DNA of 64,000 bases, from assembly GCA_033977485.1 (NCBI GenBank), contig CM066993.1, positions 26,898,001 to 26,962,000 of the forward strand. Direction: 5' to 3'. A program made the position numbers and the translations under genes. This DNA comes from Hydrangea macrophylla (Eukaryota > Streptophyta > Magnoliopsida > Cornales > Hydrangeaceae). The notes under the pieces are model-generated. The model was given only the letters and a program-made list of their open reading frames with translations, ran no database searches and was not told the DNA's origin. Of this stretch, positions 12,120-22,931 are shown one piece after another. Each line of letters opens with the position of its first letter. Position 1 is the first letter of the stretch.

Positions 12120-14114
12120 CCGAATTTATTTACTGAGTAGTTCTATTATATTCTATATTTTTCCTTGTTGCTACTAATGATTTTGTAGGTAGCTTAAAAA
12201 ATTTTGGATATTAACGCCTCAAGGTAACATCCTTCCTTCTCTCACTTTACTTTACAAGTCCATGTGCTTAGTTTGGAACATTGGGGACAATGTTTAGTTT
12301 TAGTTGGAGGGAGTGAGTCATTGCATGCCTCGTTTTCTTTCTTTTTATGATTTAATGTCAATATACCTGCTTAGCAACATGACTCAGTAAATCAAAATTG
12401 CAAAAATTTTAAAAATTTTTGATTCTTTTTAATATAATAAAATGGTTCTTGTATTTCTCTCTTAGTTAATGTAGTTAGTTATGATGCATTAGTGTTATTT
12501 TCTATATATTATTAGTATGTGATACACTATGGTAGTTTGTTTACTATCTTAGTTATAGTATATTTTATGCTTTTTAATCTTCAAACAACTTTTAGCACGT
12601 TGTGACAACCTTGTACTTAGCTAAAATGGATTAGTAAGCATAATTTAGGTGTCTTGAGAGACTGTAGTGGAGACTAATAACCCAAATGAGCTTTTGTGCC
12701 ATTCTTTGTATTTGAGGGTTTTATAAAATTACTCTTATTTTTTTGAAAAGCGTATTAATTCGTTGTAAGTCTCATTTTTCTTCTTCATTTTGACTGATCA
12801 CTAGAAGAGAACGTTCAGGATTTACCAAAATCTAGAGCTCTTGAATTTTCTGAAATGAATAATCCAATGAACTTAGAGAATGATTTAGGCCATCTTTTGA
12901 CCATACATGAATAATACAGCTTTGGCATACCTCTATGATATTCCTTTATTTCACCATTTGAGCCTTACCATATTTTCTTTGTCTTCACAATCCTTAAAGT
13001 CTATACCTAATTCCAAATTAGGAGTTCAAGCCTCAGCTCTTTATTTAGGAGTGATTGTGTTGTGTTGCGTTGACAAGAAGTTTGGTAGTGTGAATAAGGG
13101 AAAGTTGGCAAAGGAAAAATGATGGAAAGAAAAAAAAAAGAAAAAGAAAAAAAAAAAGCATGAAAAGAAAAAAAAAGTGCCAATGGTTGTTACAAAAGAA
13201 AAAAAATAATAACAGAAAGAAGAGTGTGGGAATGAAAAGAAAAAAAAAAAGACAAGAGAGAAATTGGAGATGTGGGGAAGTTTGAAAAGTTGTAGTAGAC
13301 ATTTTAATCACATCCTTTGACCCAATTGAATATCATGAGCCTCATTCTTTTACCTAACACCTCTTTTTCAAAGTCCTAATGATTTTAAGTAATTGGATTT
13401 GAAGTTAAGGTAATGAGAGGGTTCTCCACGGTATCTCGTTCTTCTGGTGAAAAGTATCCATTCATGAGACTTTGTGCACTAAAATCTTCATTTTTCAATT
13501 TAGATATGAGAAGCATTAGATTCCATTCACATTTACTCTTTATAGCTTCCATATCATGAGTGATAAATATTACACCTAATTCGGAGTGATTTCATCTTGA
13601 GAGCGTAATCTCGGTGAGAGTTGAGTCAAAATGAACGTCTTGATAGTATCTTAGGTCATGCAAGCTTTGAAATTAAAGTTTTGTATTTTGGTTGTCCATT
13701 CACACACACACTTGAAGATTAACAGGTATGGAATATTCTAATGACTTTGATAGTAGATTAACAGTAATATGTGTGTTGCATGGCTATGGTATACTAGAGA
13801 GTTCCATGGGATTGTTGAGCTTAACCACATTGCTAAATGAGAGGAAAAATTTCTTGAAAATATTTAAATGGGAACCATTACCATAAATATGAATTTTGTG
13901 GATAAATTCACTGTAAAGCCTTACGAGACAACACTCGTCCACTAGGGGGAACCTAGAGGTTTAAAGGCTTGTTGCATACGCTAAATGCAATCGCGATTCC
14001 TGCGAAAGTGATTTAGGATTTTTACTTTCTTTTATTTTTAATTTTTAGAGTTAAATAAACACTGTTTTAGTTCGCTTCATTGCTAGGGACTAGCAACGAG
14101 CTAGTTGGGGGGTG
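12120..14114 (+). other. Element B 3' noncoding region with purine tracts
   Basis: About 2 kb without a credible gene. ACATTGGGGACAATG at 12279-12293 followed by TTGGAGGGAGTG resembles a conserved 3' segment of Athila-like elements, from memory. A long A/G-only stretch (about 13105-13260, runs of GAAAAAAAA) is low complexity and produces the spurious minus-strand Phe-rich ORF there. The tract GTTGGGGGGTG at 14104-14114 directly precedes the 3' LTR and is the likely polypurine tract. Confidence 0.65.
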
Positions 14115-15391
14115 TGATTCATGGTGAAAAGTGCATATTCATAGTGTATTATATGGTCTTTTATGCATACTTTTATCCCCAAAGTCCCTACATTTAGGTG
14201 CATTCTAATAACTATGTTCCTTTTATTGTGTTAATGCTAAAATATATAGTTTTGCATTGTTTTATAGGTATTAGAATGCAAATCAATGAAGTGAAGCTAA
14301 AGAAAAGTGATTCTGGTGACGAGAACAACATAAGCAGCTGAGAAAACGCCAAATTTGACAATGAAGACTTCAGATTTGGAAGATTTCCCCACAGATATGA
14401 AATGTAGATCTTTGAGTTACGGTCGCGTGGCCGCAAACTGGAGGTCAATCCGAGGTCCGAGTGAAATATGTGATATGAAATGTAGATCTTTGAGTTATTT
14501 GATTGTTATTAGTTTATATGCTATGATTACTTTAGGTTACTGTTTCTGTACTAGTTTATTTATGTTTCCGTAGTTTAGACGTTGGAAATATGTGATGAAA
14601 CATTGATTTCCAACCTCTACCATGCAATTTTTAGAAACCTTGGGCTCGATCGATCGAAGGTATTTCGATCGATCGAACCTGAGCCATAGGCAAGCGATCG
14701 AAGATATTTCGATCGATTGAAGGATGATGTTGTCCGATCGATCGAGAGCGCTTCGATCGATCGAACATGTCAATTCCTGAGATGATTCTTTTAAGTATTC
14801 CATGACATTCTGTTTTAGAAATTTGTCATCAAATTGTCCCAATAAGCTCAGTTTGTCACAACAGTTTTTAGAACTTAAAGCCTTAAGGCCTTTTCTTCAA
14901 TGACTTTTGAAAACCACTTTGAATGCTAACACCATTTAGAGTGGAAGTAATAACCATTGCTTTAAACCGTCTTCTAAGTATTTTAAATCACTTGTGATGA
15001 TATAGTCTCGGTCATGAAAGGGCTATTGATTCTTTATCTTTAGAAAAATACGGAATGCTGAAAAGGAATGAACTCCATAGAACGTTAATGAGTATGCATG
15101 GTAGATGGTTAAGATCGATGTGGATTCACGTGTTTCCAACACCTTTAATTTACTAGTTTAATTAATTATGTTTCTTTATACTTTAGTCTATTATTTAGTT
15201 TAATTTAATTAATTAGGATTCATTAGAACCTCCACTCCTTTATTGATATTTTCATTTTCTTTAGGTTATAACTTAGTAGACATTCTCCCTATTCCTTCCC
15301 TGTGGGACCGACCTGGACTTATCCAGTATTACTTTTACGATCACCTACACTTGGGTGTTGCACAAGAGCGCACAACTTTTTTGTCGTGTAA
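14115..15391 (+). repeat. 3' LTR of element B, internally deleted
   Basis: 1277 bp against 1634 bp in the 5' LTR. The segment corresponding to about 8967-9350, which carries the TATA box and the first palindrome cluster, is missing. In its place is a short filler containing a 26-bp exact copy (14472-14497) of sequence found 78 bp upstream (14394-14419). The second palindrome cluster is retained (14646-14764). Confidence 0.9.
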
Positions 15392-15396
15392 AAAAT

Positions 15397-17066
15397 TAAA
15401 CAAACAAAATAAATATGGATATTAGAATTTGATTGAAATAAAAGAATCCTTAAAAAACTCTTATTTTAAAACAAAGTCGCCGGAAAATCGAAACGAAAGA
15501 ATAAAGCCTCCGTGTGGTGGTCAATGTTCGATCTTTCGATTAATCATGACTTGTCTGCTATGCAACTCTTGCAAAACAAGTTATAACTCCCGAACCTTTT
15601 TGATCTCTAAGTTTTTGAATAATGCTCCGTGTGGGATCCCTTATCCATAGTTTAGCTAGTGTGTACCATTAACTAAGATCTAATCACAACTGTCTCAAGT
15701 AGCGCCTCCGTGTGGTGGTCACCCTCTAACACCTCTGATTGATCCTATCAAAGGAAGTTCACATCTAGTAACCAATGAGTAATGCGCCCTCCGTATGGAA
15801 TGATCACCCTTGGCGAGGTGACACAGAATGCACCACTCATCTTATAGTGAATCATTAATGGAAGAACGTGGGTGTTATTAATAAGACCCTCTCCCACTAG
15901 ATTTAGTAAATAAGGATTTTGCCTTTTGAAAAAAACAAAATGTTTCCACACATTACCCATAAACATCCAATGTTTACTAATGCGTTGAAATGGTTTTTTG
16001 AATTTTATTTTAGAAAACTTGTTTTACGTGCATGCAAGTAGTAATAATGTAAAACGCCAATCACAAACCAAGCACATAAAATAAAAAAACTAAAATGAAA
16101 CAAAGGCATTCATATGCCTCTATCTCCCATGACTCTATCTCCATAGAACCTCCTTCTTGGTTTGGTCGCCTCCACCTCCATCTTCATGGACAACAACTTG
16201 CTCCATCTCCATGGAATTTCTAATTCTAATACATTGGTCCTATGCTTCTTTCGAAGCTTACAATTTATCTAGAAACGGAAAAATAACTATAATATAAAAG
16301 GCTAGGGAAACCAGTGCGACTTTCCTTTTCGTAGGATTAAAGTCGCATCGCCCTTTACATATGCCTTAAACCAAACTAATAATAAAACATAATATACACC
16401 AATCTCAAACAATTAAATACAAAATTTAAAAGTCTTGGTGCCATGGGAGACAGTGACTAAGCTTGCTACAAAAGGGTTAGTCATACACACATCCACGCAT
16501 ATATAACAATTGGAACCACTAATTGATTCACACAGTACATAAACTCTTTATATACTGAATTAGAACTTAAAACATCATCTAACTTAACTGTCACAGTTTG
16601 ATCGATCGAAGACCGTTTGATCGCTCGAACCTTCGATCGATTGAACATTGTTCAATCGCTTGAACTTTCTATTTCACAGAATGATTTGAAAAAATTTACA
16701 GAATAATTTAAAATTAAAGCATATAATTTTTAAAACATTTAAACTGTGAAAAGAACAACCTGACAGAGAATCTGTCTCAACCGATCGAATGCCATCTGAT
16801 CGATCGAACATATCCAATGTTCGATCGATCAAAACATGTTCGATCGCTTGAGCATAGAACATCTTTGATCGATCAAACCTACTTCGATCGATCGAAACCA
16901 ACATGCATTCAATGCAATCATAGATTTGTATTCTGCTGCGATAACACTATAGAAATAGATCTGTGATGATGCAGTTTCAAAAATAGTCCTAAAATCTATA
17001 TACAAATCAAAACTAGTGTTCCAAAATGCATCTATAGATCCAAACGAGCGTGGCTCTGATACCAAT
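15397..17066 (-). other. 5' leader of copia A2 (between PBS and gag)
   Basis: About 1.7 kb of leader, homologous to the leaders of A3 (26922-28593) and A4 (46055-47742), with no credible ORF. It has four copies of a CTCCGTGTGG-type motif (starting near 15506, 15624, 15704 and 15785) and a TTCGATCGATCGAA palindrome cluster (about 16598-16890). The PBS (tRNA-iMet complement) is at 17052-17064. Element B separates this leader from gag. Confidence 0.85.
17052..17064 (-). promoter_or_regulatory. Primer binding site of copia A2
   Basis: On the minus strand it reads TGGTATCAGAGCC, complementary to the 3' end of initiator tRNA-Met, 2 nt from the 5' LTR. Confidence 0.92.
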
Positions 17067-18558
17067 TGATGGAAAGACTGGTTTAAATTGAAAAGCGGAA
17101 AAAGTCAAGTTATAAAAACTTATTGGTAGCCTAGGATCTACTGCCCGTTAATTCCATAGATGCGTACTAACAAGAGGGAGAGGAAATATACCTCAGGTCT
17201 TGAACCCAATTCTGAAAACTTATTTCTCCTTGATGGTGCAGCAACTTCCACTAGGTTGTTCACTCTTATGACTCCTGCGGATGCCTGTCGGAAGGAATAG
17301 GGTTGGTGAGAACCCTAACAGGGAGGATAGGAAAGTTTTAGGGAAACCTAAATAGTTTCTGCAGCTTCTACGTATAAAAATGATGATTAAAAAAGATTCA
17401 GTACGCAGCTGCCCTATGTATAGATACCAAGAACTGACCTAACCCTCGAGCGATCGAAGTGTATTCGATCGATTGAACCTTCAATCGATCGAACAACCCT
17501 CGAGCGATCGAACCTACGTAGACTTCAATCGATCGAGACTCCTTCAATCGATCGAACCTGTCTTGACATGATCCTCATGTGCCCTTCCAAGCTTCCTAGC
17601 GGAGCTAAGAGTGGTACCTCCTAGGCTCTTTATTGTTGGCTCAGACCAATTTGTTAATTACCGTGACCAAAGTCTTTGATCAGCAAACTAACTAACTGGT
17701 TAGTTAACGTTTACTCCACTGTAAAATGATAACTGAACTCCAACGCAAAAGAACAGATCCGAAGCGATAACTAGACTTGTATGTTGTACTAATGTCCCTC
17801 TACCTTCAGCATTCGTAATCATATTCAGGTGATAACTGTTATTGTCAACCTGAATCATGATTACTTCTTGTATTCCTTGCATCCCATTCACCTCTCATGA
17901 TTACCAAACATATTGATAACTCTTATCAACAAGACTGCAGTACTCAGTAATCGACTTGGTGACATTTTCAAGGGAATGCTTACTCTGAAACAGAGGGTAG
18001 ATTTTGTCTTGACAATATATGTTCGCAACCCTATGAACATGACATACCCAAGATACCTAGGTTTTGATCTTCTATAGACCTCACTGATTGGTAAGTCAAA
18101 GCAGCCATATCCACAGTCTGTGTTCATAATCGTCGCAAGATTGAGAACACATACCTTATACAAGTTATGAGTTCCTATTGACTGTTTGACAGCATTAAGT
18201 GTCAATAGGAAGGCTCAGGTCCGTTAATGCACTATAAGCACTAGCATATTAACTAAGAGTGACACTCTAGTGATTGAGATTAATCAGTCCATCCAATGGT
18301 AGTTAATTATGCTACAGTATATACCTGATGAGATATCCAGTCTCATCATCCACTGTGACAAGCTTTAAGTATCAAAGGATGGTAATTCATATCTCACTTG
18401 TATGTATCTCATACACACACGAATTACCTACTATGATACTTAAGGATTGAAAATCATCTCATGAAAGAAACATACACAATGAAATGTAAAACTGATATCC
18501 ATATATTAAAAAGCTAATGTCATACATAAAGTAATGGTTTGAGGGCATAAACCAAACA
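17067..18558 (-). repeat. 5' LTR of copia A2
   Basis: 1492 bp, flanked on the right by the target duplication TGAAG. The palindrome cluster is at about 17450-17560. The outer terminus reads CCAAACA instead of CCCAACA, one base different from the family consensus. Confidence 0.92.
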
Positions 18559-18563
18559 TGAAG

Positions 18564-21003
18564 ACCTTCATTAAACAAGAAGAACCTGAGGATATTTGGA
18601 GGTAATCCTCTAACCTTAGTGAGTTTTAGCCTAAATTCAATCACAGTTCATAGAATTCCGTAGGATTTTTACACAATTTTCAAAAAGTCTCTTCTAACCT
18701 CATTTCATCACACACAACTTGAATTGTGATTGAATTCCTTCTTGTATTTGTTGATTTGGATCTGAATAGCTTTGGGTATAAAATAAAACAAGTTTTCAAA
18801 GTGAAATTTAATTTGGATCATCAATTAGGTTTTGATTTCATCTCTTTTTGCTCATGCTCTTCTCTAGGGAATTATGGGATTTTCAATATCTCACTTGAAT
18901 CCTTTGAGATTGATCCTTTGATTTTCTATAAATTTATGATTTACATGAGAATTAAGGTCGATCTCAACTGTATTCATGAATAATTGATAGATCCAAGTCT
19001 TTTAATAATGACTTGGGTCTTTCAATTTGAGGTTTCATGGGATCTTCTTCATATCCTATTGAAATTCATAGGTATTAGTATTATTTTAGTCTCCAAGGAC
19101 CCTTGATTTGGGAGGAGAAATGATCAAAGTAGGTCTCAATTCGTCAAGGATCATCAACTTGAGAGTGGAATTTATGAGGGATCAATTTCATGGTTTGATA
19201 ATCCATATCCAAATAATCTCAAGTATTAAAGTATGGACATGAAGTTGAGATCCTCATTGAAGTCTCATTAAGGTCAAATCTAGGGATTTCTTTTGGTAAG
19301 TTTGATTATTATGGTAATGGTTATAAGTCTAATTTGGTCCAAGTTCTCTCTAGAATTTTGGACTAAATTTGGCTTAACAAGTAAATGATCATTCAATAAT
19401 GGTGCAGTGAATTCATTGACCAACTGTGATCAAAGATTTTTAATCAAATCATGATCCATTGAATTTGAATGAGACCAATTGGAATGTGTTTATAACACTT
19501 AATTCTACCACCAAAATTTTTGTTTTGAATAGATTTCTTGGTTAGCATGGTTTGATCATGAGTTTTGCAAAGTAACTACTCTCTGTCCAAAATTCAAGAA
19601 CAGTAAGTCAATTTTAAATTGTTTAGATCAGAACCTCAATAAAGTATTTTATGCTTCAAAGAAAATTTTCTATGAAGTTTAATGAATCAATAACATCCTC
19701 TAAAAAGTTTAGAAGGATAAAGGTTTTTTTTGCTATTTTTAATAAATCATACAAAATCTCTAGACAGAGAGTAGATAAATCATGAGTGATGTCTAGTCTT
19801 GGTCCAATTCCTAGAGATTGGACCATTTGATCTTTGAATTTCTTTTTGGGTTAGAAACTAGACTCACAGAGGCATATCATATCCAAAAATCATTAAGATC
19901 AAGCCATGGAAACCATGACTTTTCTATTTTTAGATATTTGGTTTCTTCTCTGTAAATCCTGAATTCTGTGACAGATTTGATAAACCTTACTAATAATGAT
20001 CCAAATAATTGTTCTATGACTTAGGACATAAACTAAGCTTTGAATAAACTTAATTAATTTTAAATCCAGAGGTTGAAAGATCCAAACCAATGATTAGCTA
20101 ATGTCTTGTTCATGCTCATGCATTCACAATCCTCATAGGTGGTCATGATACTTGTATCTTAGGACTTTAACTTGTAAATCATTGAAATAAGTTGTGATTG
20201 ATTGAACTTAGTCATGGATTCCTTTTAATTATGTTGAGGTCTTACCATTTCCATATGGACTAATCATTGGCTCCTAGTTGAGACATGTATATTTATAGGA
20301 ATGTTTTTGTTATCCTCTCCATTTTTTAGATTTAAGCTAAAATTTGGTATAATATTTAGGATTTAATACTATATTGTATTCAAAGTATATGGACTAACCT
20401 TTATTTTGTAGCGCTATTGAGGTACGGTTTCTCGACTTTTTCTCTCGTTTATTTCATTTCTTGATTTTTGTTAATTTTTGACTTTATGCGCGACAGCTCA
20501 GATTAAGATTTTGTCTTATATGTAATATGTGATTAGAGACTCTTTTTATAGGATTTCTATTTTTGTATGCATTGCACGTTTAATATTCGTAGCTGGATCC
20601 TGGGCAAGTTTCCTTATTTTCTATTTGCATGACATCTGGCTTGCTATTTAAGCTATGTAGTTTTGTATGCCGTTTTATCGTTGGCAATCTTACACCCCTT
20701 TTTACATACTTTTGGAATGTACATATATACCTATGTATTAGTTGAGGGCATGCTTATATTAATAATTTGAGTAAAAAGGATATTGAGTAGAGGCCTATCA
20801 CAAGATAGGCTGAGAGGGAGTGTTTTGGTCTGCCGAGCTCCTTCCCCTCTCATTCCATAATCCCCGGACTTAGAAATCTCTGGTTTCCAAAAGATTAGTT
20901 TTCTTTTAAAATGGTTTCTTGATTTTCCTCAAAAGTAAGTGGCAACTCTATTTGTTTTGTTTTAAATGAAAAGTAAAAGAACATTCAGGGTCCTGTATCC
21001 ACA
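18564..21003 (+). repeat. Tat-like LTR, second part
   Basis: This continues the LTR that starts at 2745, after the A2 insertion. There is no credible gene in this AT-rich stretch; ORFs such as 18726-18983 have no recognisable domain. The LTR ends TATCCACA at 21003, immediately before a TGGCGACT-type primer binding site, which fixes the orientation as plus. Confidence 0.7.
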
Positions 21004-21006
21004 ATC

Positions 21007-21024
21007 TGGCGACTATGCTGGGGA
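21007..21024 (+). promoter_or_regulatory. Primer binding site of Tat-like element T
   Basis: TGGCGACTATGCTGGGGA differs by one base from TGGCGACTCTGCTGGGGA, the site I associate with Tat/Ogre-lineage elements. It lies three bases after the LTR end. Confidence 0.8.
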
Positions 21025-21413
21025 TCGAACCTAGAATCTCTGATTTTGCAAACCAGAATTTTGTCTTTGGGTTCACTTGAGAATTAGACTTGAAAGCATC
21101 TTTTTAATTGAAATAATTAATTTTTTTGTATCCATTGCATTGCACTTGCATGTCTTGCCAGTCGATCGCACGGAACTATGACCTTAGAGGCTCGGGGCAA
21201 CCCGGTCAGCTAAGTTACCATAGGGCCATACAATCACCCTTGATCTCGTACCATGCATTGGTATATAAAAGCATCCACATACCATTCAACCTTGTAATGA
21301 GGGGTATATTGGATGTGCATCAAGGGTCCCTTATTTGACCAAAACCCGAACTTTGCATGGTAGTTTCTATAAAACCTTTCAATCTTAAGAAATCAATTCT
21401 TGATTAGGATTTT
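21025..21413 (+). other. Tat element T leader, first piece
   Basis: Noncoding leader downstream of the PBS, cut at 21413 by the A3 insertion. The target duplication ATTTT is at 21409-21413. No gene is seen. Confidence 0.65.
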
Positions 21414-22916
21414 TGTTGGAAAAACCGGTTTAAGTTCTAAATTTAAACGCGCAGCGGAAAAAATCAAGTTATAAAACTTAATTGGCATGCCCGGATCTAC
21501 TACCCATCAACTCTATAGATGCGCACAAGAGGGGACAAGAATTATACCTTACTGTCTTGAACCCAGTTCTGAAATCTCTGACTTCCAGCAGCCTCCACTA
21601 GATGGTCTTCACTCTTATGACTCCTATGGATGCTCGCAGGAAGGGCTAGGGTTGGTGGGAACCCTAATGGAGAGGATACAGAAGGTTTTGGGGCTCCAAA
21701 ACAGTTTCTGCAGCTTCTGACGTTCAAAAACGACGAACAACTTTTCCAAAACGCAGCTGCCCTATTTATAGATTCCCAGAACTGACCTAGCTCTCGAGCG
21801 ATCGAAGTGGTTTCGATCGATCGAACATTCGATCGATCGAACCATCTTCAATCGATCGAACCTGTCTAGACTTCAATCGATCGAGACAACTTCGATCGAT
21901 CGAACCTGTCTTGACATCATCCTCATTTGCCTTTCCAAGCATCCTAGCGGAGCTAAGAGTGGGACCTCCTAGGCTCTTTATTGTTGGCTCAGATCATCAG
22001 TTGATTAATTCCCATGACCAAACTCTTTGATCGGCAAATTAATCGACTGATCAGTTAACGTTTACTCCACTATAAAACAATAACTGAACTCCAACGCAAA
22101 AGAACATATCCGAAGCGATAACTAGACTTGTATGTTGTACTAATGTCCCTCTACCGTCAGCATTCGTAATCATATTCAGGTAGTCGGATAAACAGTTACT
22201 GTCAACCTGAATCATGATTACTTCTTATAATCCTTGAGTCCCATTCACCTCTCATGATTACCAAACATGTTGATAACTCTTATCAACAAGACTGCAGTAC
22301 TCAGTAATCGACTTGGTGACATTCTCAAGGGAATGCTTACTCTGAAACAGAGGGTAGATTATGTCTTGACAATATATGTTCACAACCCTATGAATATGAT
22401 ATACCCAAGATACCCAGGTGTTGATCTTCTATAGACCTCACTGATTGGTAAGTCAAAGCAGTCATATCCACAGTCTGTGTTCATAATCGTCTCAAGATTG
22501 AGAACACGTACCTTACACAAGTTATGAGTTCCTATCGACTGATCGACAGCCTTGAGCGTCAATAGGAAACTCAGGTCCGTCAATGCACTATAAGCACTAG
22601 CATACTAACCAAGAGTCACACTCTAGTGATTGAGATTTATCACTCCATCCAATGGTAGTTAATGATGCTACAGTGTATACTTGATGAGATATCCAGTCTC
22701 ATCATCCATTGTGATAAGCTTTAAGTATCAAAGAATAGTAATTCGTATCTCATTGTATGTATCTCATACACACACGAAATACTTACTATGATACTTATGG
22801 ATTAAACAATCATCTCATGAAAGAAACATACATCATAAAATGTAAAGCTGATATCCATATATTAAAATGTCAATGTCTCCTATATAAAGTAATGGTTTGA
22901 GGGCACAAACCCAACA
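21414..22916 (-). repeat. 3' LTR of copia A3
   Basis: 1503 bp. On the minus strand, a TATA box (TATAAATAG, plus 21762-21770) has a TTCGATCGATCGAA cluster just upstream (plus 21794-21905), including adjacent perfect palindromes near 21812 and 21827. Confidence 0.95.
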
Positions 22917-22931
22917 AACTCCCACTTGCAC

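Larger units (their letters stand above)
8617..15391 (+). mobile_element. Element B: large non-autonomous gypsy-type (LARD-like) retrotransposon
   Basis: Two LTRs (8617-10250 and 14115-15391) begin TGATTCATGG and end GTCGTGTCA / GTCGTGTAA. The 5-bp duplication AAAAT is at 8612-8616 and 15392-15396. The PBS TGGCGCCGTTGCCGGGGA follows the 5' LTR and a purine-rich GTTGGGGGGTG tract precedes the 3' LTR. The internal region (3.9 kb) contains no protease, reverse transcriptase, RNase H or integrase, so the element must have depended on proteins supplied in trans. The PBS is the kind used by Athila/Tat-type Ty3/gypsy elements, which is the basis for the class. It carries one broken long ORF of unknown function. 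Confidence 0.92.
3117..18558 (-). mobile_element. Copia element A2, complete boundaries, containing nested element B
   Basis: A full-length Ty1/copia insertion on the minus strand. Its termini are TGATGG...CCAAACA in plus-strand reading. Both LTRs are present (3117-4603 and 17067-18558) and the exact 5-bp target duplication TGAAG (3112-3116 / 18559-18563) confirms the boundaries. The coding region is heavily broken. The 5' leader is split by element B (8617-15391), which has its own AAAAT duplication. Removing B gives an element of about 8.7 kb, the same size as A3 and A4. Confidence 0.95.

Noticed and set aside
13045..13311. Minus-strand ORF rich in Phe and Leu, looking like a membrane protein
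   Set aside because: It is the complement of an A/G-only low-complexity tract in the noncoding part of element B.
18726..20090. Possible genes in the AT-rich stretch after A2
   Set aside because: Short ORFs without domains; the segment is the continuation of the Tat LTR up to its primer binding site.
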